Position numbers and translations under genes: made by a program. A model generated the notes under the pieces. It saw only the letters and a list, made by a program, of their open reading frames with translations. It was not told the DNA's origin and ran no database searches. A stretch of DNA of 47,595 nucleotides. Origin: Vulcanimicrobiota bacterium. GTDB lineage: Bacteria > Vulcanimicrobiota > Vulcanimicrobiia > Vulcanimicrobiales > Vulcanimicrobiaceae. This document shows, piece after piece, positions 24,049 to 32,529 of this stretch (position 1 is its first letter; every line of letters begins with the position of its first letter). The stretch lies in NCBI GenBank assembly GCA_019232905.1, contig JAFANA010000133.1, positions 1 through 47,595 of the forward strand. The letters run 5' to 3'.

Positions 24049-25455
24049 CTAATCCTTGACGACGGTAAGCGCTTCGCGCAACACGTTGCGCGCGATTGGG
24101 GCCGCAACGTCAGCCCCGTATCCGCCGTTCTCCACGATCACGGCGACGGCTACGCGCGGCCGGTCTGCCGGCGCGAAACAGACAAACCAGGAGTGTGCGG
24201 CCCCGTGCGGATTCGTCGCCGTGCCGGTCTTTCCGGCAACTTGCACGTTGGGAAGCTGAGCAACCGTTCCCGTTCCGCGCGAAACCACAGCGACCATCAT
24301 CTTCTTCACGTTCGCCGCGGTGTCCGCCGAGACGGGGCTTGCAAGGTTACCGTTTGGCGTAACACTCGCCGCCGTACCGTCACGCACGATCTGACGCACG
24401 AGATACGGGCGCGGCATGTTGCCGCCGTTGGCAATGGTCGCGGCAACGAGCGCCATTTGCAAGGGGGTCATGAGCAGCGCTCCTTGACCGAAGCCCATCT
24501 GGGCAAGTTCGCCCGGGACGACGGACGCCTTGTCGGGAACGCGATCGGTCTCGGCCGGCAGCTGAAAATCGAGAGATGAGCCGATGCCCCACTTTTCAAG
24601 GTACTGATAGAAGAGATCCGTCCCCATTTTGAGCGCAATCTGCGCGAAGTCGACGTTGCTCGAGAGCGCGAAAGCGGTCGTGAGGTCCTGGTAACCCGTC
24701 GCCTCACCTTCGTTGTAGTGCAGCGTAAAATCGCCGATGGCGTAGTACCCCGGATCGTCGAAGTGCGAATCCATCCCCACCGTGCCGGCGTCGAGCGCCG
24801 AGGCAGCGGTGAAAATTTTGAAGGTCGAACCGGGCGGGTAGAGACCGTCGATCGCGCGATTAAGGAGTGGGCTCCCCGGATCGGCGTTCAGCGAGGCGAA
24901 GCTCCGGTCGAGGGCGTTGGGGTCGAAGCTTGGAACGCTCGCCAGAGCAAGCACAGCACCCGAGCGAGGATCCAACACGACGACGGCGCCGCGCTCGTGC
25001 TGCGAGAGTTCCTGCCACGCTTCCGATTGAATTGCAGGCTCGATCGTCGTCACGACGTCCGCGCCGTGCGCCTGCGACGCCTTGCCTTGAATCGAAGCAA
25101 GCAATTGGTCGAACTGGGCCGCCGGATCCCCGGTCGTATCCGGCGGCGTCAATGCGCGATCGTAGCCGTCTTCTATGCCGCTCGTACCGTAGCGCTCGGA
25201 GACGTATCCAAGCGTTTGCGCAAGAGACTGGCCGTACGGGTAGACGCGTTGCTTTCCGACGGTCTTTGCGAGCACGGTGCCGTCAGTTGCGAGAATACGT
25301 CCCCTCAAGGAATCGAGCAGCGCATGACGCGGGTTGTACGGTTTCGCGGCAATGTCCGGACCTTTGATGACCATGACGTAGGCCTGCCTCGCGGCGAGCA
25401 ACACGAAGAGCGCGACGAAGAGCGTCGCGAGCGCGGAGATCGCGCGGTTGGTCAC
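24049..25455 (-). CDS. pbpA: Class B penicillin-binding protein (PbpA/FtsI-type transpeptidase)
   Basis: 468 residues with one N-terminal membrane helix (about 7-26). A short N-domain has 'NPRHALLDSLRGRILATDG'; the transpeptidase domain has S210-T-F-K213, S265-S-N267 and K409-T-G411. It cross-links peptidoglycan. Length and N-terminal pattern resemble mycobacterial PbpA (about 490) rather than full FtsI. The start is GTG 25453-25455, overlapping the preceding gene by 4 bp. The pbpA-PASTA kinase pairing is conserved in Actinobacteria and relatives; no rodA/ftsW partner is adjacent. Confidence 0.93.
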   Translation of the reverse strand: MTNRAISALATLFVALFVLLAARQAYVMVIKGPDIAAKPYNPRHALLDSLRGRILATDGTVLAKTVGKQRVYPYGQSLAQTLGYVSERYGTSGIEDGYDRALTPPDTTGDPAAQFDQLLASIQGKASQAHGADVVTTIEPAIQSEAWQELSQHERGAVVVLDPRSGAVLALASVPSFDPNALDRSFASLNADPGSPLLNRAIDGLYPPGSTFKIFTAASALDAGTVGMDSHFDDPGYYAIGDFTLHYNEGEATGYQDLTTAFALSSNVDFAQIALKMGTDLFYQYLEKWGIGSSLDFQLPAETDRVPDKASVVPGELAQMGFGQGALLMTPLQMALVAATIANGGNMPRPYLVRQIVRDGTAASVTPNGNLASPVSADTAANVKKMMVAVVSRGTGTVAQLPNVQVAGKTGTATNPHGAAHSWFVCFAPADRPRVAVAVIVENGGYGADVAAPIARNVLREALTVVKD

Positions 25456-26204
25456 AGTTCGCGCAAGACCGTGAAGCCGTCGCCTGTGCGCACGGCCATA
25501 TGCGGTCGCTGCGGCTCCGACTCGAGCAGCAAGTTGATGATCTTTGCCGCCGTCTCTTCTACGATTGCGTTTGTTGCGAGTACGACTTCGACGTTCATCT
25601 CGGCGAGCAGTTGCGGTGCGACGTACGCGCAGGCAGGCAGCGTGTCGAAATGACGCTCTTCATACGCGCCGTCACGCCACGGACCGCGCCGGCCGAAGAC
25701 CTGCGAATGGTAGTCCCATGCGCAGAGCTGCTTCTCTTTCCAGACGAACTCGTCTTTCACGCAGAGGCGCCGGCACGCTGCGCATTGCACGATGGCCGCA
25801 GGTGGATGACTCAAGCCTTCGGCGATTTCTTCCGGCACGTCTTCGATGTTGAGCACCGACTCATCGGTCAATTTTTCCGGCAGCTCCGCATGCCATTGCA
25901 CGCGCGCGAGTAATTCTATATCGCGCATCGGTGCGACGAATGCGCGTTCATCTTCCGGGGGAAACGAACGATCCACCCAGTCGAGCAGACCGTGCAGCGC
26001 GATACCGACGTTCTGCCAATTGTTGCCGATCACGACGCCGACCGGCGTCCACGCAACAGGAACGACACGCGCGGTAATCCCGCCGTCCTCGGTGCGAAAG
26101 CTGTTCGTGAATCCGAGGTTGCTCCCGGATCCGCCCAAAACGAAAACGCGCGGTTCGTCTTTGAGATCGAGCATGCGCTCGAGCGGCATCGTCAGCTTTC
26201 GCAT
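25452..26204 (-). CDS. Unknown protein with a cysteine cluster, between carB and pbpA
   Basis: 250 residues from the ATG at 26202-26204, 8 bp after the carB stop; a frame extending to 26480 is only a shadow within carB. I do not recognise the family. The N-terminal part has a Gly-rich segment 'VFVLGGSGSNLGFTNSF' and an 'EDGGITARVVPVAWTPVGVV' strand region. Near residue 145-175 is 'CAACRRLC' followed by 'CAWDYHSQVFGRRGPW', a CxxCxxxC...CxxxxH pattern that could bind zinc. The end is 'FTVLREL'. There is no signal peptide or membrane segment. It is translationally coupled to pbpA (GTGA overlap). Confidence 0.8.
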   Translation of the reverse strand: MRKLTMPLERMLDLKDEPRVFVLGGSGSNLGFTNSFRTEDGGITARVVPVAWTPVGVVIGNNWQNVGIALHGLLDWVDRSFPPEDERAFVAPMRDIELLARVQWHAELPEKLTDESVLNIEDVPEEIAEGLSHPPAAIVQCAACRRLCVKDEFVWKEKQLCAWDYHSQVFGRRGPWRDGAYEERHFDTLPACAYVAPQLLAEMNVEVVLATNAIVEETAAKIINLLLESEPQRPHMAVRTGDGFTVLREL

Positions 26205-26212
26205 TGCGATGA

Positions 26213-29200
26213 CTACACTCGGACGCCTGCGGCGGTGCGGTACTCCTGTAGCGAACGCGGCGGCCCGGGCACGGTTTCCAGCGCCGTGACGAGCGCTTTT
26301 GCCGTGTCGAGCGATGTGAGGCATGCGATACCACTCTCCACCGCGGCGCGGCGAATGCGGTAGCCGTCGGAGATTTCTCGCGGTCCTTTCGCATCGTTGA
26401 TCACGAGATCGACTTTGCGCTGGTGGATCACGTCGAGCACGTGCGGCGAACCGTCCGAAATCTTGTTGATCGGCTCGCACGGAATGCCCGCGCCCTCGAG
26501 CACCTTGCGCGTGCCGGGCGTCGCGACGAGCGTGTGCCCGAGATCTGCATAGCGCCGCAGAATCGGCAGCGCGGCGTGCTTCTCTTCGTCGGCGATCGAC
26601 ACGAGAATGCGTCCGCCGCTTCCGGGCAGACGGACGCCCGCGCCGATGAATCCCTTACGCAGTGCGCCCGCAAACGTGTCGTCGATGCCGAGCACTTCAC
26701 CCGTCGATTTCATCTCGGGACCGAGAATGGTTTCGACGCCGCGCATTTTTGAAAACGAAAAGACGGGCACTTTGACGACGACGTACGGCGTGCGCGGATG
26801 CAGTCCGGTTCCGTACTCCATGTCGCGCAGTTTTTCGCCGAGCGCGATGCGCGTGGCGGCGGCGACCATGTTTACGCCGGTCGCTTTTTGAATGATCGGC
26901 ACCGTGCGGCTCGCGCGCGGATTGGCTTCGATGATATACAGGTCGCCTTCGTGCACGACGAACTGGATATTGATCAAACCGCGGATGCGCAGCTCCGAGG
27001 CGATCGCCGTCGTGACGTCGACGATCCGCTGCGTCATCGCTTCGTCGATCGTCTGCGTCGGATAGACGCTGATCGAATCGCCGGAGTGAATGCCGGCGCG
27101 CTCGATGTGCTCGAAGATGCCCGGAATCAGAATGTCGTCCCCATCGAAGACGGCATCGACTTCGACTTCGAGACCACGCAGATACTTATCGACCAGCAGC
27201 GGCGCGCCGGGAAGAATCGGCGGCGCAGACTCCGCATATGACGCGAGCTGGCCTTCGTTGTAGATGATCTCCATCGCGCGTCCGCCGAGTACGAAGCTCG
27301 GGCGCACGAGGACCGGGAACCCGAGTTCACGCGCAAACACACGCGCTTCGCGGAAACTCGTCGCGGCGCGGCCCTCCGGCCGCGCGACACCCAAACGCTG
27401 CAGCGCGGCGTCGAACTGCGCGCGATCTTCCGCCATATCGAGGCTCGCGCGATCGCTGCCGATAATGCGCACGTCGCGACGCGACAATTCGGCGGCGAGA
27501 TTGATTGCCGTCTGTCCGCCGAACGTAAGCATTACGCCGCTCGCATTCGTTCCACGGTACGTCGCTTCGACTTCATCAGGACCAGGCGGCTCGAACACGA
27601 GCACGTCGGAAATGTCGAAGTCGGTGGACACCGTTTCCGGATTGTTATTGATGACGACCGGCGACTTTCCGGCCTCGCGCAATGCCCATGCCGCATGCAC
27701 GCAACTGTAATCGAATTCGATGCCTTGACCGATGCGAATCGGTCCGCTGCCGACGACGACGACCGCGTCGTGCGGACTGCGACGAATCTCATCCATCTCG
27801 CCGTGCGAGAGATAGTAGTATGGCGAACGAGCCGGAAACTCGGCGGCAGCCGTGTCGACCATACGGAATGACGGCTCACCGGGTTCAACCGGTTCACCCG
27901 CTTCTTCCACGTCGACGATGGCACTGATTTCATAGAGCCAGAAACGATCGATCGCGGAGAGCGCGTGGATGCGCTCGATTGCGGCGTCGCGACCTTCGCC
28001 GCGAGCGCGGCGCAGAAGTTCAGCGACGGCGAAAAGACGTTCGTCCGTCGGCTTCGCAACGATCTCTTCGAGTTCGGTGACGCTCCACTCGGTGTATTCG
28101 CCGCCCGTCAAACGCTCGCGCTTGAGATCGAGGCCGCGTACCGCTTTCATGAGCGCGGAACGGAACGTGCGCCCGATACCCATGGCCTCGCCCGTCGACT
28201 TCATCTGCGTGCCGAGCAGCGTGTCCGCAAGCGGGAACTTGTCGAACGGCCAGCGCGGAATCTTGACTACGCAATAGTCGAGCGTCGGTTCGTACGCCGC
28301 TTTCGTGACGCCCGTCACCGGGTTTGGAATCTCGTCGAGCGTCTGTCCGAGCGCGATGCGCGTGGAAATCTTGGCGATCGGATAGCCCGTCGCTTTCGAC
28401 GCGAGCGCGGAACTGCGCGACACGCGCGGATTCACTTCGATGATGGCGTACTGCATGCTCGTAGGATGCAGCGCAAACTGGATATTGCAGCCGCCTTGTA
28501 CGTTCAATGCGCGAATGACGTTGAGCGATGCGGTGCGAAGCATCTGGTATTCGACGTCGGTGAGCGTCTGCGAAGGAGCGACGACGATCGAGTCGCCCGT
28601 ATGAACGCCGACGGGATCGATGTTCTCCATGTTGCAGACGATGATGCAGTTATCTGCACCGTCTCGCAGCACTTCGTACTCGATCTCTTTCCAACCTAAG
28701 AGCGACGTTTCCAGCAGCGCTTGGTGGATGAGCGACGCGTTCAAACCCGCGTCGAGACGCTCGCGAAGTTCTTCTTCGTTATACACGACGCCGCCGCCGG
28801 TACCGCCGAGCGTGTATGCCGGACGGACGACGAGCGGATAGCCGGCGCGTTGTGCAAACGCGACGCCTTGATCGACGTTCACTACGATTTCGCTCTCGGC
28901 GACGGGCTCGCCGATCTCGAGCATTTTTTCTTTGAAGCGTTCGCGATCTTCTGCGAGTTTGATCGTATCGACCGGCGTACCCAGCAATTCAACGCCATGA
29001 CGTTTCAAGACTCCGGCGTCGTCTAGCTCGACCGCGAGATTGAGTCCCGTCTGACCGCCGAGCGTCGGCAAAAGCGCATCAGGGCGTTCGCGCGCGATGA
29101 TCTGCTCGACGGAGGCAACCGTGAGCGGCTCGAGGTAGACTGCGTCGGCCACCTCGGGATCGGTCATGATCGTTGCGGGGTTGGAGTTGACGAGGACGAC

Positions 29201-29317
29201 GCGGTGGCCTTCCTCTCGAAGAGCGCGGCACGCCTGAACGCCCGCGTAGTCAAATTCGGCGGCCTGACCGATTATGATCGGTCCCGAACCGATGACCATG
29301 ATATTGCGGCGGGGCAT
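26213..29317 (-). CDS. carB: Carbamoyl-phosphate synthase large subunit
   Basis: 1034 residues. Two homologous ATP-grasp halves each begin with a 'GSGPI-x-IGQ' motif ('GSGPIIIGQAAEFDYAGVQA' and 'GSGPIRIGQGIEFDYSCVHA'). Each contains an 'NPRxSRxxxxxxKATG' stretch. The C-terminal MGS-like allosteric domain covers about 900-1034. It makes carbamoyl phosphate for pyrimidines and arginine together with CarA. It is unusual in place: carA and the pyr genes are 5-10 kb away in other transcripts, while carB follows the RsbW-like gene by 19 bp. The N-terminus is slightly shorter than in E. coli CarB. Confidence 0.97.
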   Translation of the reverse strand: MPRRNIMVIGSGPIIIGQAAEFDYAGVQACRALREEGHRVVLVNSNPATIMTDPEVADAVYLEPLTVASVEQIIARERPDALLPTLGGQTGLNLAVELDDAGVLKRHGVELLGTPVDTIKLAEDRERFKEKMLEIGEPVAESEIVVNVDQGVAFAQRAGYPLVVRPAYTLGGTGGGVVYNEEELRERLDAGLNASLIHQALLETSLLGWKEIEYEVLRDGADNCIIVCNMENIDPVGVHTGDSIVVAPSQTLTDVEYQMLRTASLNVIRALNVQGGCNIQFALHPTSMQYAIIEVNPRVSRSSALASKATGYPIAKISTRIALGQTLDEIPNPVTGVTKAAYEPTLDYCVVKIPRWPFDKFPLADTLLGTQMKSTGEAMGIGRTFRSALMKAVRGLDLKRERLTGGEYTEWSVTELEEIVAKPTDERLFAVAELLRRARGEGRDAAIERIHALSAIDRFWLYEISAIVDVEEAGEPVEPGEPSFRMVDTAAAEFPARSPYYYLSHGEMDEIRRSPHDAVVVVGSGPIRIGQGIEFDYSCVHAAWALREAGKSPVVINNNPETVSTDFDISDVLVFEPPGPDEVEATYRGTNASGVMLTFGGQTAINLAAELSRRDVRIIGSDRASLDMAEDRAQFDAALQRLGVARPEGRAATSFREARVFARELGFPVLVRPSFVLGGRAMEIIYNEGQLASYAESAPPILPGAPLLVDKYLRGLEVEVDAVFDGDDILIPGIFEHIERAGIHSGDSISVYPTQTIDEAMTQRIVDVTTAIASELRIRGLINIQFVVHEGDLYIIEANPRASRTVPIIQKATGVNMVAAATRIALGEKLRDMEYGTGLHPRTPYVVVKVPVFSFSKMRGVETILGPEMKSTGEVLGIDDTFAGALRKGFIGAGVRLPGSGGRILVSIADEEKHAALPILRRYADLGHTLVATPGTRKVLEGAGIPCEPINKISDGSPHVLDVIHQRKVDLVINDAKGPREISDGYRIRRAAVESGIACLTSLDTAKALVTALETVPGPPRSLQEYRTAAGVRV

Positions 29318-29336
29318 GCTGGGGAGCGTGAATTGG

Positions 29337-29753
29337 CTACGTTACGCGAGCGTGCCTTCCAATTTCGAAAACCGCACTCACGCAGGTGCCATGTCCTTCA
29401 AGGCTGTGGACGTTTACGCGTTCTGCAAACCGGCTCACTAAGAACAGGCCGCGACCGCTCTCTTGCAGCGGTGCTTGCGGCAAGGTGGTGTTGAGCACGA
29501 AGCCGTCTCCGCGATCGAAGACGTGAAGCAGCGCCTTTCCATCCACGCAACGCAACTGGATGTCGACCGGGCCGCGCGCATGGCGCATCACGTTACCGAT
29601 CAACTCGGTGTAAATAAGTTGCGCAGCAAACCGGTCGAATTCGCTCGTGCCGCTCTCGGAGGCAAGGGCAGCAAGGAACCGAGCGCGTTCGCGCAGTGCA
29701 TCTTCGGGTTTGTCTGCGTGGAGATGCCACATGTACTCCCGATTACCCGCCAC
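29337..29753 (-). CDS. RsbW-like anti-sigma factor / serine kinase
   Basis: 138 residues with a GHKL (HATPase_c_2) fold: N-box E50-x-x-x-N54...H58 in 'YTELIGNVMRHARG', G1 box 'DRGDGF' (80-85) and G2 box 'ESGRGLFLV' (98-106). In the family it phosphorylates a STAS partner on serine and binds a sigma factor. Start GTG 29751-29753; an ATG 7 codons later (29730-29732), preceded by GGGAG, is an alternative. It lies 18 bp downstream of a STAS gene, the usual partner-switching pair. No sigma factor gene is in the window. Confidence 0.85.
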   Translation of the reverse strand: MAGNREYMWHLHADKPEDALRERARFLAALASESGTSEFDRFAAQLIYTELIGNVMRHARGPVDIQLRCVDGKALLHVFDRGDGFVLNTTLPQAPLQESGRGLFLVSRFAERVNVHSLEGHGTCVSAVFEIGRHARVT

Positions 29754-29771
29754 TGGGAATCGGCAATCGGC

Positions 29772-30089
29772 CTAATCCAGAAGCGTCACCACTTCGCTTA
29801 AGCCCATGAGTCTGCGCGCGCGGTCGTTGCCGCCGTAATAGATTGCCGTACTTCCGCCTAAGCCCATCGATCGATGCTTGAACTCGGCGAAAACGCGAAG
29901 GGTGGATGAGTCCAGATAAGTGACGCCGGTGAGGTCGAAGAGCACGTGCTGCGCCGCGTTGATCCCATCGAGCACTTCGCGCAATTGCGGCGCTTCGCAG
30001 AGATCCCATTCGCCGGCGAGCATCACGCTCGTTGCGCCGTCCTGGCGTTCGATCGTCAAGCTCGGTCCGGTTTGACCGATGCTTTCCAT
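29772..30089 (-). CDS. STAS-domain anti-anti-sigma factor
   Basis: 105 residues, a single STAS domain of RsbV/SpoIIAA type. The segment 'FDLTGVTYLDSSTLRVF' has the Asp60-Ser61-Ser/Thr phosphorylation motif. The C-terminus 'GGNDRARRLMGLSEVVTLLD' is the final helix and strand. In its unphosphorylated form such a protein frees the sigma factor by binding the RsbW-like kinase next door. A sigma-B-like promoter (30099-30124) ends 9 nt before its ATG. It heads the long minus-strand operon. Confidence 0.87.
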   Translation of the reverse strand: MESIGQTGPSLTIERQDGATSVMLAGEWDLCEAPQLREVLDGINAAQHVLFDLTGVTYLDSSTLRVFAEFKHRSMGLGGSTAIYYGGNDRARRLMGLSEVVTLLD

Positions 30090-30098
30090 GTCTCGGGC

Positions 30099-30124
30099 AT
30101 ACCCTGCACAAGCATGCCGTAAAC
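30099..30124 (-). promoter_or_regulatory. Sigma-B/F-type promoter candidate in front of the STAS-RsbW genes
   Basis: On the minus strand: GTTTAC (30119-30124), a 14-nt spacer, GGGTAT (30099-30104). The Bacillus sigma-B consensus is GTTTAA-N12-14-GGGTAT, so 11 of 12 positions match with a permitted spacer. Only 9 nt separate the -10 from the STAS ATG, which would give an almost leaderless transcript. The same gene pair is autoregulated from such a promoter in Bacillus. Confidence 0.5.
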
Positions 30125-30194
30125 ACAGCGCTCGGTTGACCGACGAGTGCCTGTTCGTTTGTGCCGGAGTCTGCGAAAAGCGTTCCCGTTTTTG

Positions 30195-30836
30195 CTATGG
30201 TTGCAAACGCGCGACCTTCCACTCACGTCCTTCGCGGATGTATTCCAAACGGTCGTGCATGCGATTCTCGCGCCCCTGCCAGAATTCGAAACGATCAGGT
30301 GCGATGAGATAACCGCCCCAGGAATGCGGACGCGGTACTTCTTCACCGTCGAAACGCTCGGAAAAATGGACGAGTCGTTCGTCGAGCACCTCTCGACCTT
30401 CAACGGGTTCGCCTTGTTCCGATGCCCACGCCGAGAGTTGATGACCGCGCGGCCGCGTCGCGAAATACGCGTCCGACTCATCCTCCGGCAATTGCGAAAC
30501 AGCGCCCTCTACGCGCACTTGGCGATGAATCGGCGGCCAGTAGAACGTCACGGCCGCGCGCGGGTTCTCGGCAATTTGCCGTCCCTTGCGACTTCCGTAC
30601 GATGTGAAAAACACGAGACCGCGTTCGTCGAGTCCGCGCAGGAGCACCATACGCGCGGAAACGGTTCCATCGCTTTGTGCGGTCGCGACGCACATCGCGT
30701 TTGCTTCTTGAATTGAAGGCGTTGCGTATGCAAGTTCGAGCCACTCGCGCAGTTGTTCGATCGGATTATGCAGCGCCGTCGATTCGTTCAGTTCGGCTCC
30801 GCTCGCATAAGCGGCCCGGCTGGATTCCAAGTTCAC
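30195..30836 (-). CDS. pdxH: Pyridoxine/pyridoxamine 5'-phosphate oxidase
   Basis: 213 residues. The FMN enzyme makes pyridoxal 5'-phosphate. 'NAMCVATAQSDGTVSARMVLLRG' (46-68) and 'FFTSYGSRKGRQI' form the FMN-binding part; 'RVEGAVSQLP', 'RPRGHQLSAWAS' and 'PRPHSWGGYLIAPDRFEFW' with 'RMHDRLEY' are the standard C-terminal blocks. The start GTG (30834-30836) overlaps the stop of the VWA gene by 4 bp. It ends the carA-to-pdxH transcript; about 105 bp then separate it from the STAS gene. Confidence 0.95.
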   Translation of the reverse strand: MNLESSRAAYASGAELNESTALHNPIEQLREWLELAYATPSIQEANAMCVATAQSDGTVSARMVLLRGLDERGLVFFTSYGSRKGRQIAENPRAAVTFYWPPIHRQVRVEGAVSQLPEDESDAYFATRPRGHQLSAWASEQGEPVEGREVLDERLVHFSERFDGEEVPRPHSWGGYLIAPDRFEFWQGRENRMHDRLEYIREGREWKVARLQP

Positions 30837-31747
30837 GGTACTCTCCCCGTTGCAAAACCGGTGATCATCGCGAGCAGCAAAAGTCCTCCAGCAGAGAACG
30901 CGAACGGCAGCGACATCGCCACTTCGCGATTCTGCAGCATCGTTACACCGCCCAGGCGCGCGAGTGCCGATCGCAGCTGCGAAGCGTTCTCGGCGCGCGC
31001 GTATGCGCCTCCGCTCGCGTCCGCGTATGACCGCAACGCATCTTCGTCGATCGTCGACTGCTCGCCGCCGATGATGTCACCGTTCGGCGTTCCGATGCCG
31101 ATCGTATAGATCGGAATGTGACGGGTGCCGAGATATGAAGCCATCTCTTGCGGATCGGCGCCTGCGTTATTGACACCGTCCGTGATGAGAATGACGACGC
31201 GGTGACCGGAAGCCGGAAGATTCTGCGCCGCAAGCTGCAGAGCATCGCCGATCGCCGTTGCGCCGTTCGGGTTGGGAACGTCGTCGAGTGCGGCCTTTAC
31301 CGCCGTGCGATCGGCAGAAAGCGGCGCAATCACGGCCGCGCCGCTGGAAAACGCAATAATACCGATGCGGGTGCCCGAAGGTGACGCATCGATAAACGCG
31401 GCAGCCGCGTTTTTCGCCGCGCTCGCGCGCGTCGGCGAGACGTCAGTCGACTGCATCGAACCGGATGTATCGATGCAGATGAACACCGAGCCGTCACGTG
31501 CCGGTACCGGCATGCGCACGTGCGGGCCTGCGACTGCAAGGGCGCCGAGCGCGAGCGCGACGATCCATGACGCATTAAATGCGCGACCGATCCACGCGCG
31601 CGGCGCGACGGCATCGGTTAAAAACGCGACGTTCGAATATACGAGGTCGCGGGCCGTCATCCGCCGCTGCGCTGCAAGCAGCAGCGCGCACAATGCGATC
31701 GCGAGAAAGACAGCCGGAATCAGATAGACCGGATGATCGAAACTCAT
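30833..31747 (-). CDS. VWA-domain membrane protein (BatA-like)
   Basis: 304 residues with membrane helices at about 7-26, 58-75 and 280-298 and a von Willebrand A domain between. The MIDAS motif 'DTSGSM' is at 93-98, with 'AIGDALQLA' and 'LITDGVNNAG' completing the metal site. This is the architecture of BatA/aerotolerance-operon proteins. It overlaps the DUF58 gene (ATGA) and pdxH (GTGA). The biochemical role of the family is not settled; it works with MoxR ATPases. Confidence 0.88.
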   Translation of the reverse strand: MSFDHPVYLIPAVFLAIALCALLLAAQRRMTARDLVYSNVAFLTDAVAPRAWIGRAFNASWIVALALGALAVAGPHVRMPVPARDGSVFICIDTSGSMQSTDVSPTRASAAKNAAAAFIDASPSGTRIGIIAFSSGAAVIAPLSADRTAVKAALDDVPNPNGATAIGDALQLAAQNLPASGHRVVILITDGVNNAGADPQEMASYLGTRHIPIYTIGIGTPNGDIIGGEQSTIDEDALRSYADASGGAYARAENASQLRSALARLGGVTMLQNREVAMSLPFAFSAGGLLLLAMITGFATGRVP

Positions 31748-32529
31748 ATGAAGTTCAAGCCAAATGCGTCAAGTAAACCAGCCACGCCGTCGTGCTCTTC
31801 GAGCATACCGGTGCGCCATCCAAGCGATGCGAACGTTGAATGCAGCTCTGCTTCGCGCGCTCGAACCGCAGCGGCAAACGCGCGCCGCTCGCGCGCACCG
31901 ATCCACAGGCGGGCGTGCCCTGATTCCGCACCGCGAATGCGGACGAAGCCGGAAAGCCCGAGGCCGTCGTACCACGGATCCCGCGCAACGAGCGCCGTGC
32001 AGTCACAGCGCGAAGCAAGCGAGGCCAAAAGGTCGTGGTGACGCTCGCTTAGGTCGAACCAATCGGATATCGCGAGCAATGCCGCGCCGCGGGGCAAGAC
32101 GGCCCGCGCCGTGAGGAGCGTTCGCTCGAGGTCGAAGCGCACATCGATCGGCGCTCCCGGACGGACCACGCACTCGGGGCCGACGCGCAGCACGCGGTCG
32201 CCGCCACGGGCGCTTCCATACCAGAGTTCGACCGCTTCGCCCGCCGCGTCCAGAAGCGGACGTTTGCGGCCGACGCGCATCGAAGCGGAATCGTCAATGA
32301 GTGCGGCAAGCGTGAGGGCAACGTCTTCCAGCACGACGCGCGTCTGGAGATCGCCGGCGCGCGCGGTTGCAGCCCAGTCGATACGGCGCACGTCGTCGCC
32401 TGGCACGTACGCACGCAATTCGACGAATTCGTATCCGTCACCACGATACGTCGTCGGCGATCCCGCTCCAAAGCGTCGCGGACGGCGTTTCCCGCGTAGG
32501 AGCGCGTCGCGCAGCGTGATCGACGCCAT
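31744..32529 (-). CDS. DUF58 protein (MoxR-associated)
   Basis: 261 residues. The DUF58 core is clear: 'GDGYEFVELRAYVPGDDVRR' followed by 'IDWAATARAGDL' at about 30-62, then a degenerate VWA-like region with 'LAALIDDSASM' near 75-85. There is no membrane segment. The family sits beside MoxR ATPases and VWA proteins. The ATG overlaps the moxR stop by 1 bp. Confidence 0.9.
   Translation of the reverse strand: MASITLRDALLRGKRRPRRFGAGSPTTYRGDGYEFVELRAYVPGDDVRRIDWAATARAGDLQTRVVLEDVALTLAALIDDSASMRVGRKRPLLDAAGEAVELWYGSARGGDRVLRVGPECVVRPGAPIDVRFDLERTLLTARAVLPRGAALLAISDWFDLSERHHDLLASLASRCDCTALVARDPWYDGLGLSGFVRIRGAESGHARLWIGARERRAFAAAVRAREAELHSTFASLGWRTGMLEEHDGVAGLLDAFGLNFI

Noticed and set aside
23763..24059. 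ORFs within the palindromic element on both strands
   Set aside because: They exist because the repeats are open in several frames; the two ends encode the same 'PRHFFRVSL' peptide, which shows they are repeat translation.
26205..26480. N-terminal extension of the cysteine-cluster protein inside carB
   Set aside because: The extra 92 residues are Arg/His-rich shadow translation of carB. The ATG at 26204 follows the carB stop by 8 bp.
29743..30222. 159-residue minus-strand ORF overlapping STAS
   Set aside because: Shadow of the STAS gene in another frame, with no domain pattern.
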